A DNA stretch of 64,000 nucleotides, from positions 62,001 through 126,000 of the forward strand of contig NZ_VMHP01000002.1 in NCBI RefSeq assembly GCF_008795985.1, in the 5' to 3' direction. Positions 1 to 6,403 of this stretch are shown here, one piece after another; the stretch's first letter is position 1, and each line of letters opens with the position of its first letter. The notes beneath the pieces are model-generated. The model searched no databases. It saw nothing but the letters and a program-made list of their open reading frames with translations, and was not told where the DNA came from. Source of the DNA: Marinobacter halotolerans. GTDB lineage: Bacteria; Pseudomonadota; Gammaproteobacteria; Pseudomonadales; Oleiphilaceae. Made by a program: the position numbers and the translations under genes.

Positions 1-2
1 TT

Positions 3-308
3 TATGAGGGAAAAGTCAGTGAATGTTTTCCGGATGGAAGAGATTCAGTATTTCTACCATCTCGGTGCTATCAGACAAGTATTGCAATCCATGGCGGCGC
101 TAGTGGAGGCCCTGTATTCAATGAAAAGGGGCATGTCGTTGGTATCAACAGTACGGGCTTTAATGATTGTCATGATATTTCTTTTATATCCTCAATTGGA
201 GACATATTTGACTTAAGCATTCCGGGAATAAAGAGAAACCCGGGTGCTGATGAGGAGGCAGTAACCATAAGAAGGTTGCAGCAGCTTGGTCATGTTATAG
301 AGAAATAG
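3..308 (+). CDS. Trypsin-like serine protease, C-terminal part (5' end outside window)
   Basis: An open frame runs in from the left edge without a start and ends at TAG 306-308, giving about 101 residues. It contains GGASGGPVFN, the GxSGGP motif that carries the catalytic serine of trypsin/HtrA-like peptidases, followed by GHVVGINS, the strand that normally lines the substrate pocket. The tail ends QQLGHVIEK. The His and Asp of the triad would lie upstream and cannot be seen. No PDZ domain follows, so this is a simple trypsin-like peptidase and not full DegP. It sits directly before an attC-like site, so it is read as an integron cassette gene. Other frames here hold only chance ORFs. Confidence 0.8.
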   Translation, partial: YEGKVSECFPDGRDSVFLPSRCYQTSIAIHGGASGGPVFNEKGHVVGINSTGFNDCHDISFISSIGDIFDLSIPGIKRNPGADEEAVTIRRLQQLGHVIEK

Positions 309-310
309 AT

Positions 311-392
311 CATAACGGGTTTTTGCATTTGATGCCTGTAAGCGCCGGCCTACGGCCTCCACTCACAGGCGCAACTTTCAAAGGCGTTAGCG
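311..392 (+). repeat. attC recombination site a
   Basis: The R'' box contains TAACGG at 313-318 and the R' box is GTTAGCG at 386-392. Between them is an imperfect palindrome: GCCTGT pairs with ACAGGC, with an inner GGCC-TAC-GGCC hairpin. Strand cleavage would be expected between G386 and T387. It closes the protease cassette and opens the next one. Confidence 0.8.
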
Positions 393-402
393 AGGAGAAA
401 AG

Positions 403-1656
403 ATGATACACACTCTCCCTTGGGAAAGACGGCTTGATGATCTTGCTCACATTCTGGAGAGTTGTGGTTCCTCCTATTTTGATCCAGATAGATTTAGAAG
501 GAATACTAATCAATTTTTGCAAACGTCAAGAACGATTACTTTTATTATACAGAAAAAAAAATCAGAAATTCCTGATTTTGAAAACTGGTATTCAGTAAAT
601 GTAGTCGAGCCTTGGCGTGATGATGAGCTTATGAAGTGGGCGAAGGATGCCAGAAATAAAGTAGAAAAACAAGGCGACCTAGATATAAACAGTGAGTTAA
701 AAGTAACTCTTTTTTTCTCATATCTGTCGGAAGAAGACGTTTCCATAGATTGCGGCATCGATGAGCTGCTTAATGCAGGTGTCAAAAAGCTGATTCGTTT
801 TGCCCAAAAGAGTCTTCCTAGTGCTATAAGTGACGCTGCCGCAGTTAAGATAGAGCGAAAATGGGTTACAGAAAAAATCGAAAGCTACGAACTTTTGTAT
901 GCGCTAGGATATGTCTATTCGAGAGTTTATGACTGTTGCTATAAATTAGCAAAACATCTTGGCCGGTCTTTTCCTGAGAAGTTGTTGAGTCCTTCAGACG
1001 TTTCGAGTTTGCATCAAGATTCTCGAAAAGTGCAAATGGTCAAAATGTCGGACTTAAAAACATATTCAATATCTTATTATCCAAGGAAAATTAGAAGAAA
1101 CGAGGTTCCTGATAAAATAAAGGATATTTTTAAAGGCCAACGGCTGGTCGCTCCACATGATTTCGACTCGCTGGTTGAGTATTACAAGTCAATGGCTATA
1201 CTGACTTTCAATCATTGGAAATACCACCAATCGATGACATTTTTGATAGCAGAAGATTGGTCTGTTCAAGATATGATTTCTCCGGTTTATGAGGATCAAG
1301 TTGATAAGTACTTTTTCTGGAGACTCATTGAAGAGAAGGTTAGATCCCAAAATACTTACTGCGTCTTAACGATTTCGGAGGCTTGGCTTAGGCAAATAGT
1401 AAATAATCAACATCTACCGATCAGGAAAATGCCGATTAAAGGAGAGTTTCTTCAATTAATGGCTTTCGATAGAGAAAACCATAGAGCGTCCTTACATTGG
1501 CCGATAGAGCGTGCAACTCCTGATTCAGAGCCTACTCTAGGCCCAGAGAGAATAGACGATATGGATCATGCGCCTCCATATATATTGATACCTGCCATGA
1601 GGGGGATGGACATTGAACCAAGTTTTTCGCCGAAGCCTAGATCCAGGCGTCGCTAA
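403..1656 (+). CDS. Hypothetical cassette protein, 417 aa
   Basis: The ATG at 403 is preceded by a strong GAGGAGAA ribosome binding site, 17 bases after the cassette junction, as is usual for integron cassettes. The product is 417 residues with no signal peptide or membrane segment. It is rich in charged and aromatic residues and ends in a basic tail, PKPRSRRR. No catalytic motif was recognised. The gene is markedly AT-rich compared with the chromosome after 14 kb, in line with acquisition by transfer. Its TAA stop lies within the R'' box of the next attC-like site. At 1.25 kb it is the longest ORF of the small cassettes; its function is unknown. Confidence 0.7.
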   Translation: MIHTLPWERRLDDLAHILESCGSSYFDPDRFRRNTNQFLQTSRTITFIIQKKKSEIPDFENWYSVNVVEPWRDDELMKWAKDARNKVEKQGDLDINSELKVTLFFSYLSEEDVSIDCGIDELLNAGVKKLIRFAQKSLPSAISDAAAVKIERKWVTEKIESYELLYALGYVYSRVYDCCYKLAKHLGRSFPEKLLSPSDVSSLHQDSRKVQMVKMSDLKTYSISYYPRKIRRNEVPDKIKDIFKGQRLVAPHDFDSLVEYYKSMAILTFNHWKYHQSMTFLIAEDWSVQDMISPVYEDQVDKYFFWRLIEEKVRSQNTYCVLTISEAWLRQIVNNQHLPIRKMPIKGEFLQLMAFDRENHRASLHWPIERATPDSEPTLGPERIDDMDHAPPYILIPAMRGMDIEPSFSPKPRSRRR

Positions 1657-1686
1657 CAAATGCGCCGCTTACGGCTGGCGTTAACG
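1651..1686 (+). repeat. attC-like site b (very short)
   Basis: CGCTAAC (R'', 1651-1657, containing the stop of the previous gene) and GTTAACG (R', 1680-1686) flank a 22-base spacer with a GCCGC/GGC stem. At 36 bases it is shorter than the usual attC minimum of somewhat under 60 bases, so it may be a deletion derivative. Its place between two cassette genes supports the call. Confidence 0.5.
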
Positions 1687-1694
1687 AGTTTTAG

Positions 1695-2138
1695 ATGATC
1701 GGAACCTTAAAAGATCTAGAAGATAAAGTTGCCGAATACTGTGCAAATTATCGGCACCCTGACCTAGAAGGCTTCACACTAGGCCCGCTATACGATTTGT
1801 TTCCTGATCAAGCGGGCGGCGCGCTAAATGCAGGGCGCAAATGGAATGAGACTTGGCCAAGCAATGGCCGGGCCGGAGTCTATGCATTTCTCGATGCTGC
1901 TGGCGCATTGGTCTATATAGGAAAGTCATCAATGAAGAGCTCGGTTAGTGCGAGATTGAACGCATACACAAGCTACGGTCCCCAGAAAAGCTGCAAACTC
2001 AAGCACGATGGTTGGACTGTTCAGCCTCGATATGTGTTCATAATCGGTGTTCCTCGAACAACGTCATTTGAGGCTGCGGCTCTGGAGGAGTTCTTGATCC
2101 GCGAAATTCCAACCTCTGATAACGTAAACGGAGTTTGA
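1695..2138 (+). CDS. GIY-YIG nuclease-domain protein (cassette gene)
   Basis: The product is 147 residues. The GIY-YIG fold is read from GVY at residues 61-63, VYIGK at 73-77, the conserved Arg at about 87 in SARLNAY, and the metal-binding Glu in LEEFLIREIP at about 131. The domain fills the C-terminal two thirds; the first 55 residues are of unknown role. GIY-YIG enzymes cut DNA with one divalent metal ion and occur in UvrC, Slx1, homing and restriction nucleases. Here it stands alone in a small cassette with no partner methylase. It could be a defence nuclease or a repair-type enzyme; substrate unknown. Start ATG 1695 lies 15 bases after the junction. Confidence 0.7.
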   Translation: MIGTLKDLEDKVAEYCANYRHPDLEGFTLGPLYDLFPDQAGGALNAGRKWNETWPSNGRAGVYAFLDAAGALVYIGKSSMKSSVSARLNAYTSYGPQKSCKLKHDGWTVQPRYVFIIGVPRTTSFEAAALEEFLIREIPTSDNVNGV

Positions 2139-2142
2139 GAGC

Positions 2143-2234
2143 TTCGTAAACAAGTCCGTCATCCGGACACCAAAAGCGTATCGCTTTGGGTACCCTCCGC
2201 TGCGCTACGGCGTCGGTTACCATCATCGTTAGGA
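2143..2234 (+). repeat. attC site c
   Basis: R'' is at CGTAAACAAG (about 2143-2152) and R' is GTTAGGA (2228-2234). The inner part contains GGTACC pairing with GGTTACC around a GCGCTACGG segment. The stretch reading CACCAAAAGCGTATCGC closely resembles the matching part of site h, so sites c and h form one subfamily. Confidence 0.7.
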
Positions 2235-2262
2235 GGCAACTAAGCCATGGAGTTTGCTGTTA

Positions 2263-2676
2263 ATGGATAAGTTCAATACATTGGTCGGTCACCTATTTGG
2301 CAAAATCTACGACGAATTCCCGGTCCCTCTTCGAATTAGCCCTGAGCAGTTTCTCAAAGAGACAATCAAAGAAGACGATTTCGAGGGCTCTTTCAATTTT
2401 ATGGAGTACTTTGAAAGTACAGTGAAATGGCTGGAAACAGCCGGATATATCTGGGTTACCCAAGATCTTTCTGATGATGGGTGTGCAGAGTTCGATGTAG
2501 TTCTGAGTGAGAAGGGGTTAGAAACCTTGCGCAGAGTGCCTAAATCGCTGGAGGGTACGGCGTCCATCGGTGAGCGACTTTCGAGCCTTGGTCGTTCCAA
2601 GGCTTCAGATGCTGTTAGTACTCTCGTTTCCCTCGCAATCACTAGCGCGGTCAATGGTAGCGGTATTGCCTCTTAA
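2263..2676 (+). CDS. Hypothetical cassette protein, 137 aa, possible winged-helix N-terminal region
   Basis: The likely start is ATG 2263 (MDKFNTLVGH), preferred to an in-frame TTG nine bases upstream. The first 95 residues are mixed helical. They end in the pattern VVLSEKGLETLRRVP, which looks like the wing and third helix of a winged-helix fold, though this is only a pattern-level impression. The last 30 residues (SDAVSTLVSLAITSAVNG) are small and hydrophobic and could be a membrane-associating helix. No enzyme motif is visible. It lies alone between attC sites c and d. Confidence 0.65.
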   Translation: MDKFNTLVGHLFGKIYDEFPVPLRISPEQFLKETIKEDDFEGSFNFMEYFESTVKWLETAGYIWVTQDLSDDGCAEFDVVLSEKGLETLRRVPKSLEGTASIGERLSSLGRSKASDAVSTLVSLAITSAVNGSGIAS

Positions 2677-2757
2677 TCAGTCATTCCTGTTCGCTACTGG
2701 CCTTGCGGCCGTCCGCCGGACGCCCCACTCGGGCGCCGCTTAATATTGGTGTTATAG
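2671..2757 (+). repeat. attC site d
   Basis: R'' is around CTTAATC (about 2672-2678) and R' is GTTATAG (2751-2757). The core has nested palindromes: GGCC-TTG-CGGCC, GTCCGCCGGAC and GGCGCC/GGGCGCC. It shares the GGCC..GGCC inner stem with sites a, e and f. Confidence 0.75.
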
Positions 2758-2773
2758 GGATTAAGGAGTCGTC

Positions 2774-3019
2774 GTGATCGAATGGGTTTTGGTACTCACG
2801 ATGCACATCGTTGCAGAGAAGGGTGGCTCTATGCCCGACGTTCAAATGCAAACTGTTGACGGGTTCACTTCATCGGCAGCATGCGAGAACGCGGGCCAGA
2901 GAATTGGTAAGGCGTTAATCAAACAGGTCGGGAAACACCGAGATCAGCAAAACATTGATCGGCGTGGTGGGATCGGTTTTCCTTCAGTTTACACTGAGTG
3001 CCTCAAAGTCACTAAATAG
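2774..3019 (+). CDS. Small hypothetical cassette protein, 81 aa, hydrophobic N-terminus
   Basis: GTG start at 2774, preceded by AAGGAG. The protein opens with a short hydrophobic run (IEWVLVLTMHIVA) that could be an uncleaved signal anchor or a short signal sequence. It continues with a polar region holding two cysteines, one in the ACENAGQR segment and one near the C-terminus (YTECLKV). These could form a disulfide if the protein is periplasmic. Small secreted-looking proteins of this layout are common among integron cassettes. No function can be assigned. Confidence 0.6.
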   Translation: MIEWVLVLTMHIVAEKGGSMPDVQMQTVDGFTSSAACENAGQRIGKALIKQVGKHRDQQNIDRRGGIGFPSVYTECLKVTK

Positions 3020-3022
3020 CCA

Positions 3023-3108
3023 CTATAACCGGGCCATTAAGGTTGTTCCGGGCCGATGGCCTTCCACCGGGCGCCCACGTTGGAAGCCGCTTATTATAGG
3101 CGTTACAG
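3023..3108 (+). repeat. attC site e
   Basis: R'' CTATAAC (3023-3029) matches the YYAAC consensus and R' is GTTACAG (3102-3108). The core contains GGGCC-GAT-GGCC and an outer TTCCACC / TTGGAAG pairing. Same subfamily as sites d and f. Confidence 0.75.
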
Positions 3109-3115
3109 GTGAAGA

Positions 3116-3586
3116 ATGGAGATGACACCCGAAGAAGCAGAGAAACAGCTACGGAGAATTCGAGGCCAGCATATAGAAGGACGATGGTCTCAGTTATACC
3201 ACTTATCGAAAGAATCTGGTGACTCCGCGATACGCTACCTTTTCACAACTAATGCGGGCGGCGCAGTCGCGGTACTTGCATATCTTGGTTCGGCGGCACA
3301 GAACGGAGGTGAGCCCTGGCCCGCAAAGATCGCTTTAGTCTGCTTTTTCACAGGGCTCTTATTCATAGGTTTTTATCGCATTCACATAGTTCATCACCAG
3401 GAGGGGCTATTTGAGAATTACAAAAAGCTTGTCAGTTCATACTATGAGGAAGATATCGATTGGGGCCAATTGCTTAAAGCCGACGAAGAAAAGGTTGGTA
3501 ATTCAAAGGCCCCGTATGTGTTTGGTTACCTATCATTTTTCAGTTTTATTTGCGGGTGCATCGCTGGCGCAGTTGGAATTTTTTAG
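3116..3586 (+). CDS. Hypothetical membrane protein, 156 aa (cassette gene)
   Basis: ATG 3116 follows site e directly. The product has an acidic or amphipathic N-terminus (residues 1-40), then three hydrophobic segments: about 47-62 (GGAVAVLAYLGSAA), 70-88 (IALVCFFTGLLFIGF) and 135-155 (YLSFFSFICGCIAGAVGIF). A charged cytoplasmic-looking stretch rich in Lys, Glu and Tyr joins the second and third. The layout of a soluble head with three helices and no enzyme motif recurs in integron cassettes. The role is unknown; a small membrane-acting effector or stress protein is possible but not shown. Confidence 0.65.
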   Translation: MEMTPEEAEKQLRRIRGQHIEGRWSQLYHLSKESGDSAIRYLFTTNAGGAVAVLAYLGSAAQNGGEPWPAKIALVCFFTGLLFIGFYRIHIVHHQEGLFENYKKLVSSYYEEDIDWGQLLKADEEKVGNSKAPYVFGYLSFFSFICGCIAGAVGIF

Positions 3587-3590
3587 CCCA

Positions 3591-3677
3591 GCATATAATA
3601 AGTGGTTGTAGTTCGTTCCGGCCTGACGGCCTCTACTGGACGCTCTTGTAGGACGTCGCTGAACACCGGCGTTATGT
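3591..3677 (+). repeat. attC site f
   Basis: R'' around TATAATAAG (from about 3594) and R' GTTATGT (3671-3677). The core shows GGCC-TGAC-GGCC and GGACG / CGTCG pairings. Close kin of sites d and e. Confidence 0.7.
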
Positions 3678-3802
3678 GGTCATTACTCAGGTCTTGTTAA
3701 ATTTTATTAATGGTGTCAGTCGGCACAGTTACCAGCACAAAACTCTCCGTTTAGAAAATCTGCTATGGTCAAAAATTATCCAGATTTGCGGGGGGTGCCA
3801 AA

Positions 3803-3988
3803 ATGGAAATAGGCAAGATCTACAACGTAGTCTTTTTAACTGGTCGCTATGAAATCGAGTATGAAAACCGTGTTAAATGCATCAAAGAGACGCCGAAGTC
3901 ATATCGTGTTGAGAGATCTGACGGCAGTACAAGGCTGGTAAGGCAGGACTTGATTCGGAACTTAGAAGAAGTGCCTGGCCACACATAA
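3803..3988 (+). CDS. Small hypothetical cassette protein, 61 aa
   Basis: ATG 3803 is preceded by GCGGGGGGTG. The product is 61 residues, with alternating charged and hydrophobic residues (GKIYNVVFLTGRYEIEYENR) that suggest a small beta-barrel, for example SH3-like. This is inference from pattern only. Unlike the other cassettes, about 125 bases separate the junction from the start. This AT-rich leader has possible -10 elements such as TATGGT near 3762, so the cassette may carry its own promoter. Function unknown. Confidence 0.6.
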   Translation: MEIGKIYNVVFLTGRYEIEYENRVKCIKETPKSYRVERSDGSTRLVRQDLIRNLEEVPGHT

Positions 3989-4067
3989 TCTGACCATTCA
4001 CGGCGACGCCCGCTGCATTGCGGTTTTGCCTCCATGCCGCAGGCGCGCATGGTGGCTTGCGTTAATT
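3982..4067 (+). repeat. attC site g
   Basis: R'' around ACATAATC (about 3983-3990) and R' GTTAATT (4061-4067). The core holds GCATTGCGG / CCATGCCGC and GCGCGC elements. It differs from both the d/e/f group and the c/h group. Confidence 0.6.
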
Positions 4068-4086
4068 GTCAAAATCCGAGGTTCTT

Positions 4087-4362
4087 ATGTCTGTTGTTTG
4101 GAGAAAAGAGTACACGGTAAAAACACCCGATCATCGTAATTTCAAAGTGTTTGTCTCGGAGACCGATGATGGGGCGATCTACGGTAGTTGTTTATGGTAT
4201 GAAGGTGACCGTGCACTGAGAGCTCCTGGCGAAAAGAGTGAGGGATTAAGGTTTGATTTGAAGACATTCCACGCATCCTCAGAGGCTGTGGTATACGAAA
4301 AAGTAATGTCATGGGTTGTTGAGAAGTTCGGGTCCGATGTTGAGGTTACACCTGCTAATTAA
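4087..4362 (+). CDS. Hypothetical cassette protein, 91 aa
   Basis: Start ATG 4087 (MSVVWRKEYTVKTPDHRN) is chosen because GAGG lies eight bases upstream, whereas the in-frame TTG at 4066 would fall inside the recombination site. The protein is acidic with no cysteine-rich or membrane segment except the single Cys in YGSCLWYEG. Its alternating pattern suggests a beta-rich N-terminal half followed by an amphipathic helix (AVVYEKVMSWVVEKFG). Unrecognised. It is the last clear small cassette of the array. Confidence 0.65.
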   Translation: MSVVWRKEYTVKTPDHRNFKVFVSETDDGAIYGSCLWYEGDRALRAPGEKSEGLRFDLKTFHASSEAVVYEKVMSWVVEKFGSDVEVTPAN

Positions 4363-4446
4363 CTAGTCGGTCGACCCGACATCAAAAGCGTACTGCTTTT
4401 GGTTCCCCCTGCTGGCGCTCCGGCGCCGGCTACCTTTGCGTTACAT
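4356..4446 (+). repeat. attC site h
   Basis: R'' AATTAAC (4357-4363, overlapping the previous stop) and R' GTTACAT (4440-4446). Inner pairing includes AAAAGCG..TGCTTTT and GCGC-TCC-GGCGC. The CATCAAAAGCGTA stretch matches site c. Confidence 0.75.
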
Positions 4447-4853
4447 GAGGTTGAGTTTGCGGGCATATGTGAACAACACGCTGGTTCACTGGACCGATGG
4501 AGGACAAACGGATTCCGGTGCTCTTGCGGCACTGACCTCTATCTGAAAAATACGCCAGTTTGGAATGCTAGGAGTAACCGGTCGGCATAGGCCAGACAGC
4601 CTTGGATTTCGCCGGCTGATTCGACACCAGCAGCTTGATTCTAGGAAATCTCTCAATCGTTTTGGCGTGATATCCACTTACACTGGACGCATAAAAGCAT
4701 TCCAGATTGGTAATCCCGCCCATCTCCAAATAGCTCGGTTCAAGCAGGGTTTACTGGACGGTTTGCGTTTATCGGGACACCCAATGGTTTCAATTTATTG
4801 AGATCGCACTAAAGTAGTTGCTATCCACCACTCATCAAGAAGCTGAGAGCATA
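4447..4853. other. Gap after the clear array; no supported gene
   Basis: These 407 bases hold only short unsupported ORFs: a 33-codon frame from ATG 4445, and reverse-strand frames over 4486-4790 without a start in the longer one. No further strong attC was seen. It may be a decayed cassette, or the leader of the operon that starts at 4854. AAGAAGCTGAGAG just before 4854 could supply the ribosome binding site. Confidence 0.4.
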
Positions 4854-5255
4854 ATGAGCAAAGACCTACTTGGGTTCGGGGACAATGACATCAGCGAGCT
4901 TGATAGCAAGAAGCACCAGGAGTTATGCCTTCGAAACCCCGGCAATGATCCGGAAGTTACTTTAGAGCAGTGGACGCTTGCACACCTGACTCGTAATGGG
5001 CTACCGATCGGATCAGTGGTGTATGGAGTCGTGACGGAATGTCTCACCGACGACTATTCTGTCGGAGACATCGTATGTAGTCCTGGCTTATTGGACACCC
5101 CGGAGCATCCTGGACGGCGAATATACGTGACACAGAGACTTCGGTACGAGTGCAAGGGCGCGGGCAATGAAATCACAATCCCAGAAGGCGAATTGAGTGA
5201 GAGGTTGCCGGATCCAAACTCCGAATTGGGCGATATCGGGGCTGGTGAGCTATGA
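4854..5255 (+). CDS. Hypothetical protein, 133 aa, first gene of HAD/phosphoesterase set
   Basis: The start ATG 4854 (MSKDLLGFGDND) is preferred over an in-frame upstream codon at 4818. The product is acidic, soluble and not recognised. The middle (LPIGSVVYGVVTE) and the IYVTQRLRYECKG segment look like beta strands. The stop overlaps the start of the HAD gene by ATGA, which indicates translational coupling, so the small protein probably acts with the two phosphatase-like products. It could be a regulator, a substrate-binding partner or an antitoxin-like component; nothing in the sequence decides between these. Confidence 0.6.
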   Translation: MSKDLLGFGDNDISELDSKKHQELCLRNPGNDPEVTLEQWTLAHLTRNGLPIGSVVYGVVTECLTDDYSVGDIVCSPGLLDTPEHPGRRIYVTQRLRYECKGAGNEITIPEGELSERLPDPNSELGDIGAGEL

Positions 5256-5704
5256 AACCTCTGCTATGCCTTGACTTAGAGGGTACATTGATCAGCAATG
5301 CCATCTCCCAAATTCCTCGGCCCGGCTTGTACAATTTTCTGACCGAAGTGGCTGTCCTGTGTGACTTGGTTTTGTACACCAGCGTGAGCGAGGATCGTGC
5401 TCAAGCCATACAGAGAATGCTTGTTTGCGAGGAAGTGGCGCCTACTTGGTTTGCAAACCTGGACATAATCCGACCAGCCGGGACGCTGAAACCAAAATCA
5501 GCTTGTGGTCGCGAGGATGCTTTTCTCCTTGATGACCAGGAAGGTGTCATCGCACCAGGTGAGCATAATTGGTGGATACGGATCAATGAGTACCTGCCAC
5601 CGTATTACGAGGATGATCGAGCACTCCATCGGGTGCTGGGAGAAATTGAAATACGAATTCGCCTATCCGAGCCGAGCGTCAGAGTCGATCTGGGAGACCT
5701 GTGA
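5252..5704 (+). CDS. FCP1/NIF-like HAD-superfamily protein, 150 aa
   Basis: Motif I is LDLEGTLIS near residue 7. The nucleophile Asp is present, but the usual second Asp of DxDxT is Glu, so general acid/base chemistry may be altered. PRPGLYNFLTEV followed by LVLYTSVSEDRA supplies the strand and Ser/Thr of motif II, as in FCP1/NIF-type phosphatases. LKPKS offers the motif III lysine and FLLDDQE the acidic motif IV. The protein is small, without a large cap. It overlaps the preceding gene by ATGA and the next by TGATG. A phosphatase on a nucleotide, nucleic-acid end or phosphoprotein is a family-level inference; the substrate is unknown. Confidence 0.65.
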   Translation: MKPLLCLDLEGTLISNAISQIPRPGLYNFLTEVAVLCDLVLYTSVSEDRAQAIQRMLVCEEVAPTWFANLDIIRPAGTLKPKSACGREDAFLLDDQEGVIAPGEHNWWIRINEYLPPYYEDDRALHRVLGEIEIRIRLSEPSVRVDLGDL

Positions 5705-6360
5705 TGCGGCTTGTCTGCATATCTGACACTCACAGCTTGCAAGATGCCATGCCTCCGATTCCCGAAGGCGATGTTTTGATTCACGCGGGCGATTGCACGG
5801 GATCGGGATCTTTACCTCAGACTGATGCGTTTACCAAATGGATGGGGGCGCAGCCTCACGCTCGCAAGATCCTAATTGCCGGCAATCATGACTTTTGCTT
5901 CGACAAAAATTTGCGCGATCCCGCTTGGTCAGCCTGGTCACGAAACATGTGTGAACAGAATGGAATCACTTACCTTTGTGGAGAGTCAGTATCAGTCGAG
6001 GGTATAAAGTTTTTTGGATTTCCTTGGCAGCCGATTTACCGACACATGGCATTCAATGCCTCAGAAGATGAGCTTGAAGAGAGGTTGAAGTTGGTGCCGG
6101 CTGATACACATGTTCTCATAAGTCATGGTCCTGCACTGCGTATCTTCGATTACATCCCTGATGAGCGAATGCACGTCGGTAGTCACGCTTTGGCACAGAG
6201 GATCGATCAACTAACGCACCTCAAGGCGCATATCTGTGGGCACATCCATGAGTCTTATGGTTTTGCGGTGCGCGAATCAGATGGCGTAAAGTTTGCGAAC
6301 GCAAGCACCTGCAATGCGCGATACAAGCCTGTCAATCCGCCTATAATTATCGATCTGTGA
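5704..6360 (+). CDS. Calcineurin-like metallophosphoesterase, MPPED2/239FB-like
   Basis: All five metallophosphoesterase blocks are visible: SDTHS near residue 8, HAGDCTGSG near 28, AGNHDF near 58, LISHGPAL in the middle and CGHIHESYG near the C-terminus. The opening pattern and spacing resemble the MPPED2/239FB group, whose characterised members hydrolyse cyclic nucleotides or related phosphodiesters. Start ATG 5704 overlaps the HAD stop (TGATG), so the two hydrolases are co-translated. No signal peptide, so cytoplasmic. It may process a nucleotide signal or a modified nucleic-acid end together with the HAD protein (inference). The next gene begins 43 bases downstream. Confidence 0.8.
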   Translation: MRLVCISDTHSLQDAMPPIPEGDVLIHAGDCTGSGSLPQTDAFTKWMGAQPHARKILIAGNHDFCFDKNLRDPAWSAWSRNMCEQNGITYLCGESVSVEGIKFFGFPWQPIYRHMAFNASEDELEERLKLVPADTHVLISHGPALRIFDYIPDERMHVGSHALAQRIDQLTHLKAHICGHIHESYGFAVRESDGVKFANASTCNARYKPVNPPIIIDL

Positions 6361-6403
6361 CTCAGCGATTAGGGTCGCATTTGGTTTCGAGTGAGGGAAT
6401 GCA

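Noticed and set aside
4..216. 70-codon ORF at the left edge
   Set aside because: It lies in a different frame from the protease-like sequence, which shows GASGGPV and VVGINS motifs and runs to its own stop; the 70-codon frame has no such support.
4399..4590. 63-codon plus-strand ORF over the end of the cassette array
   Set aside because: It begins inside attC site h and its N-terminal composition (Pro/Ala-rich) is that of a translated GC palindrome.
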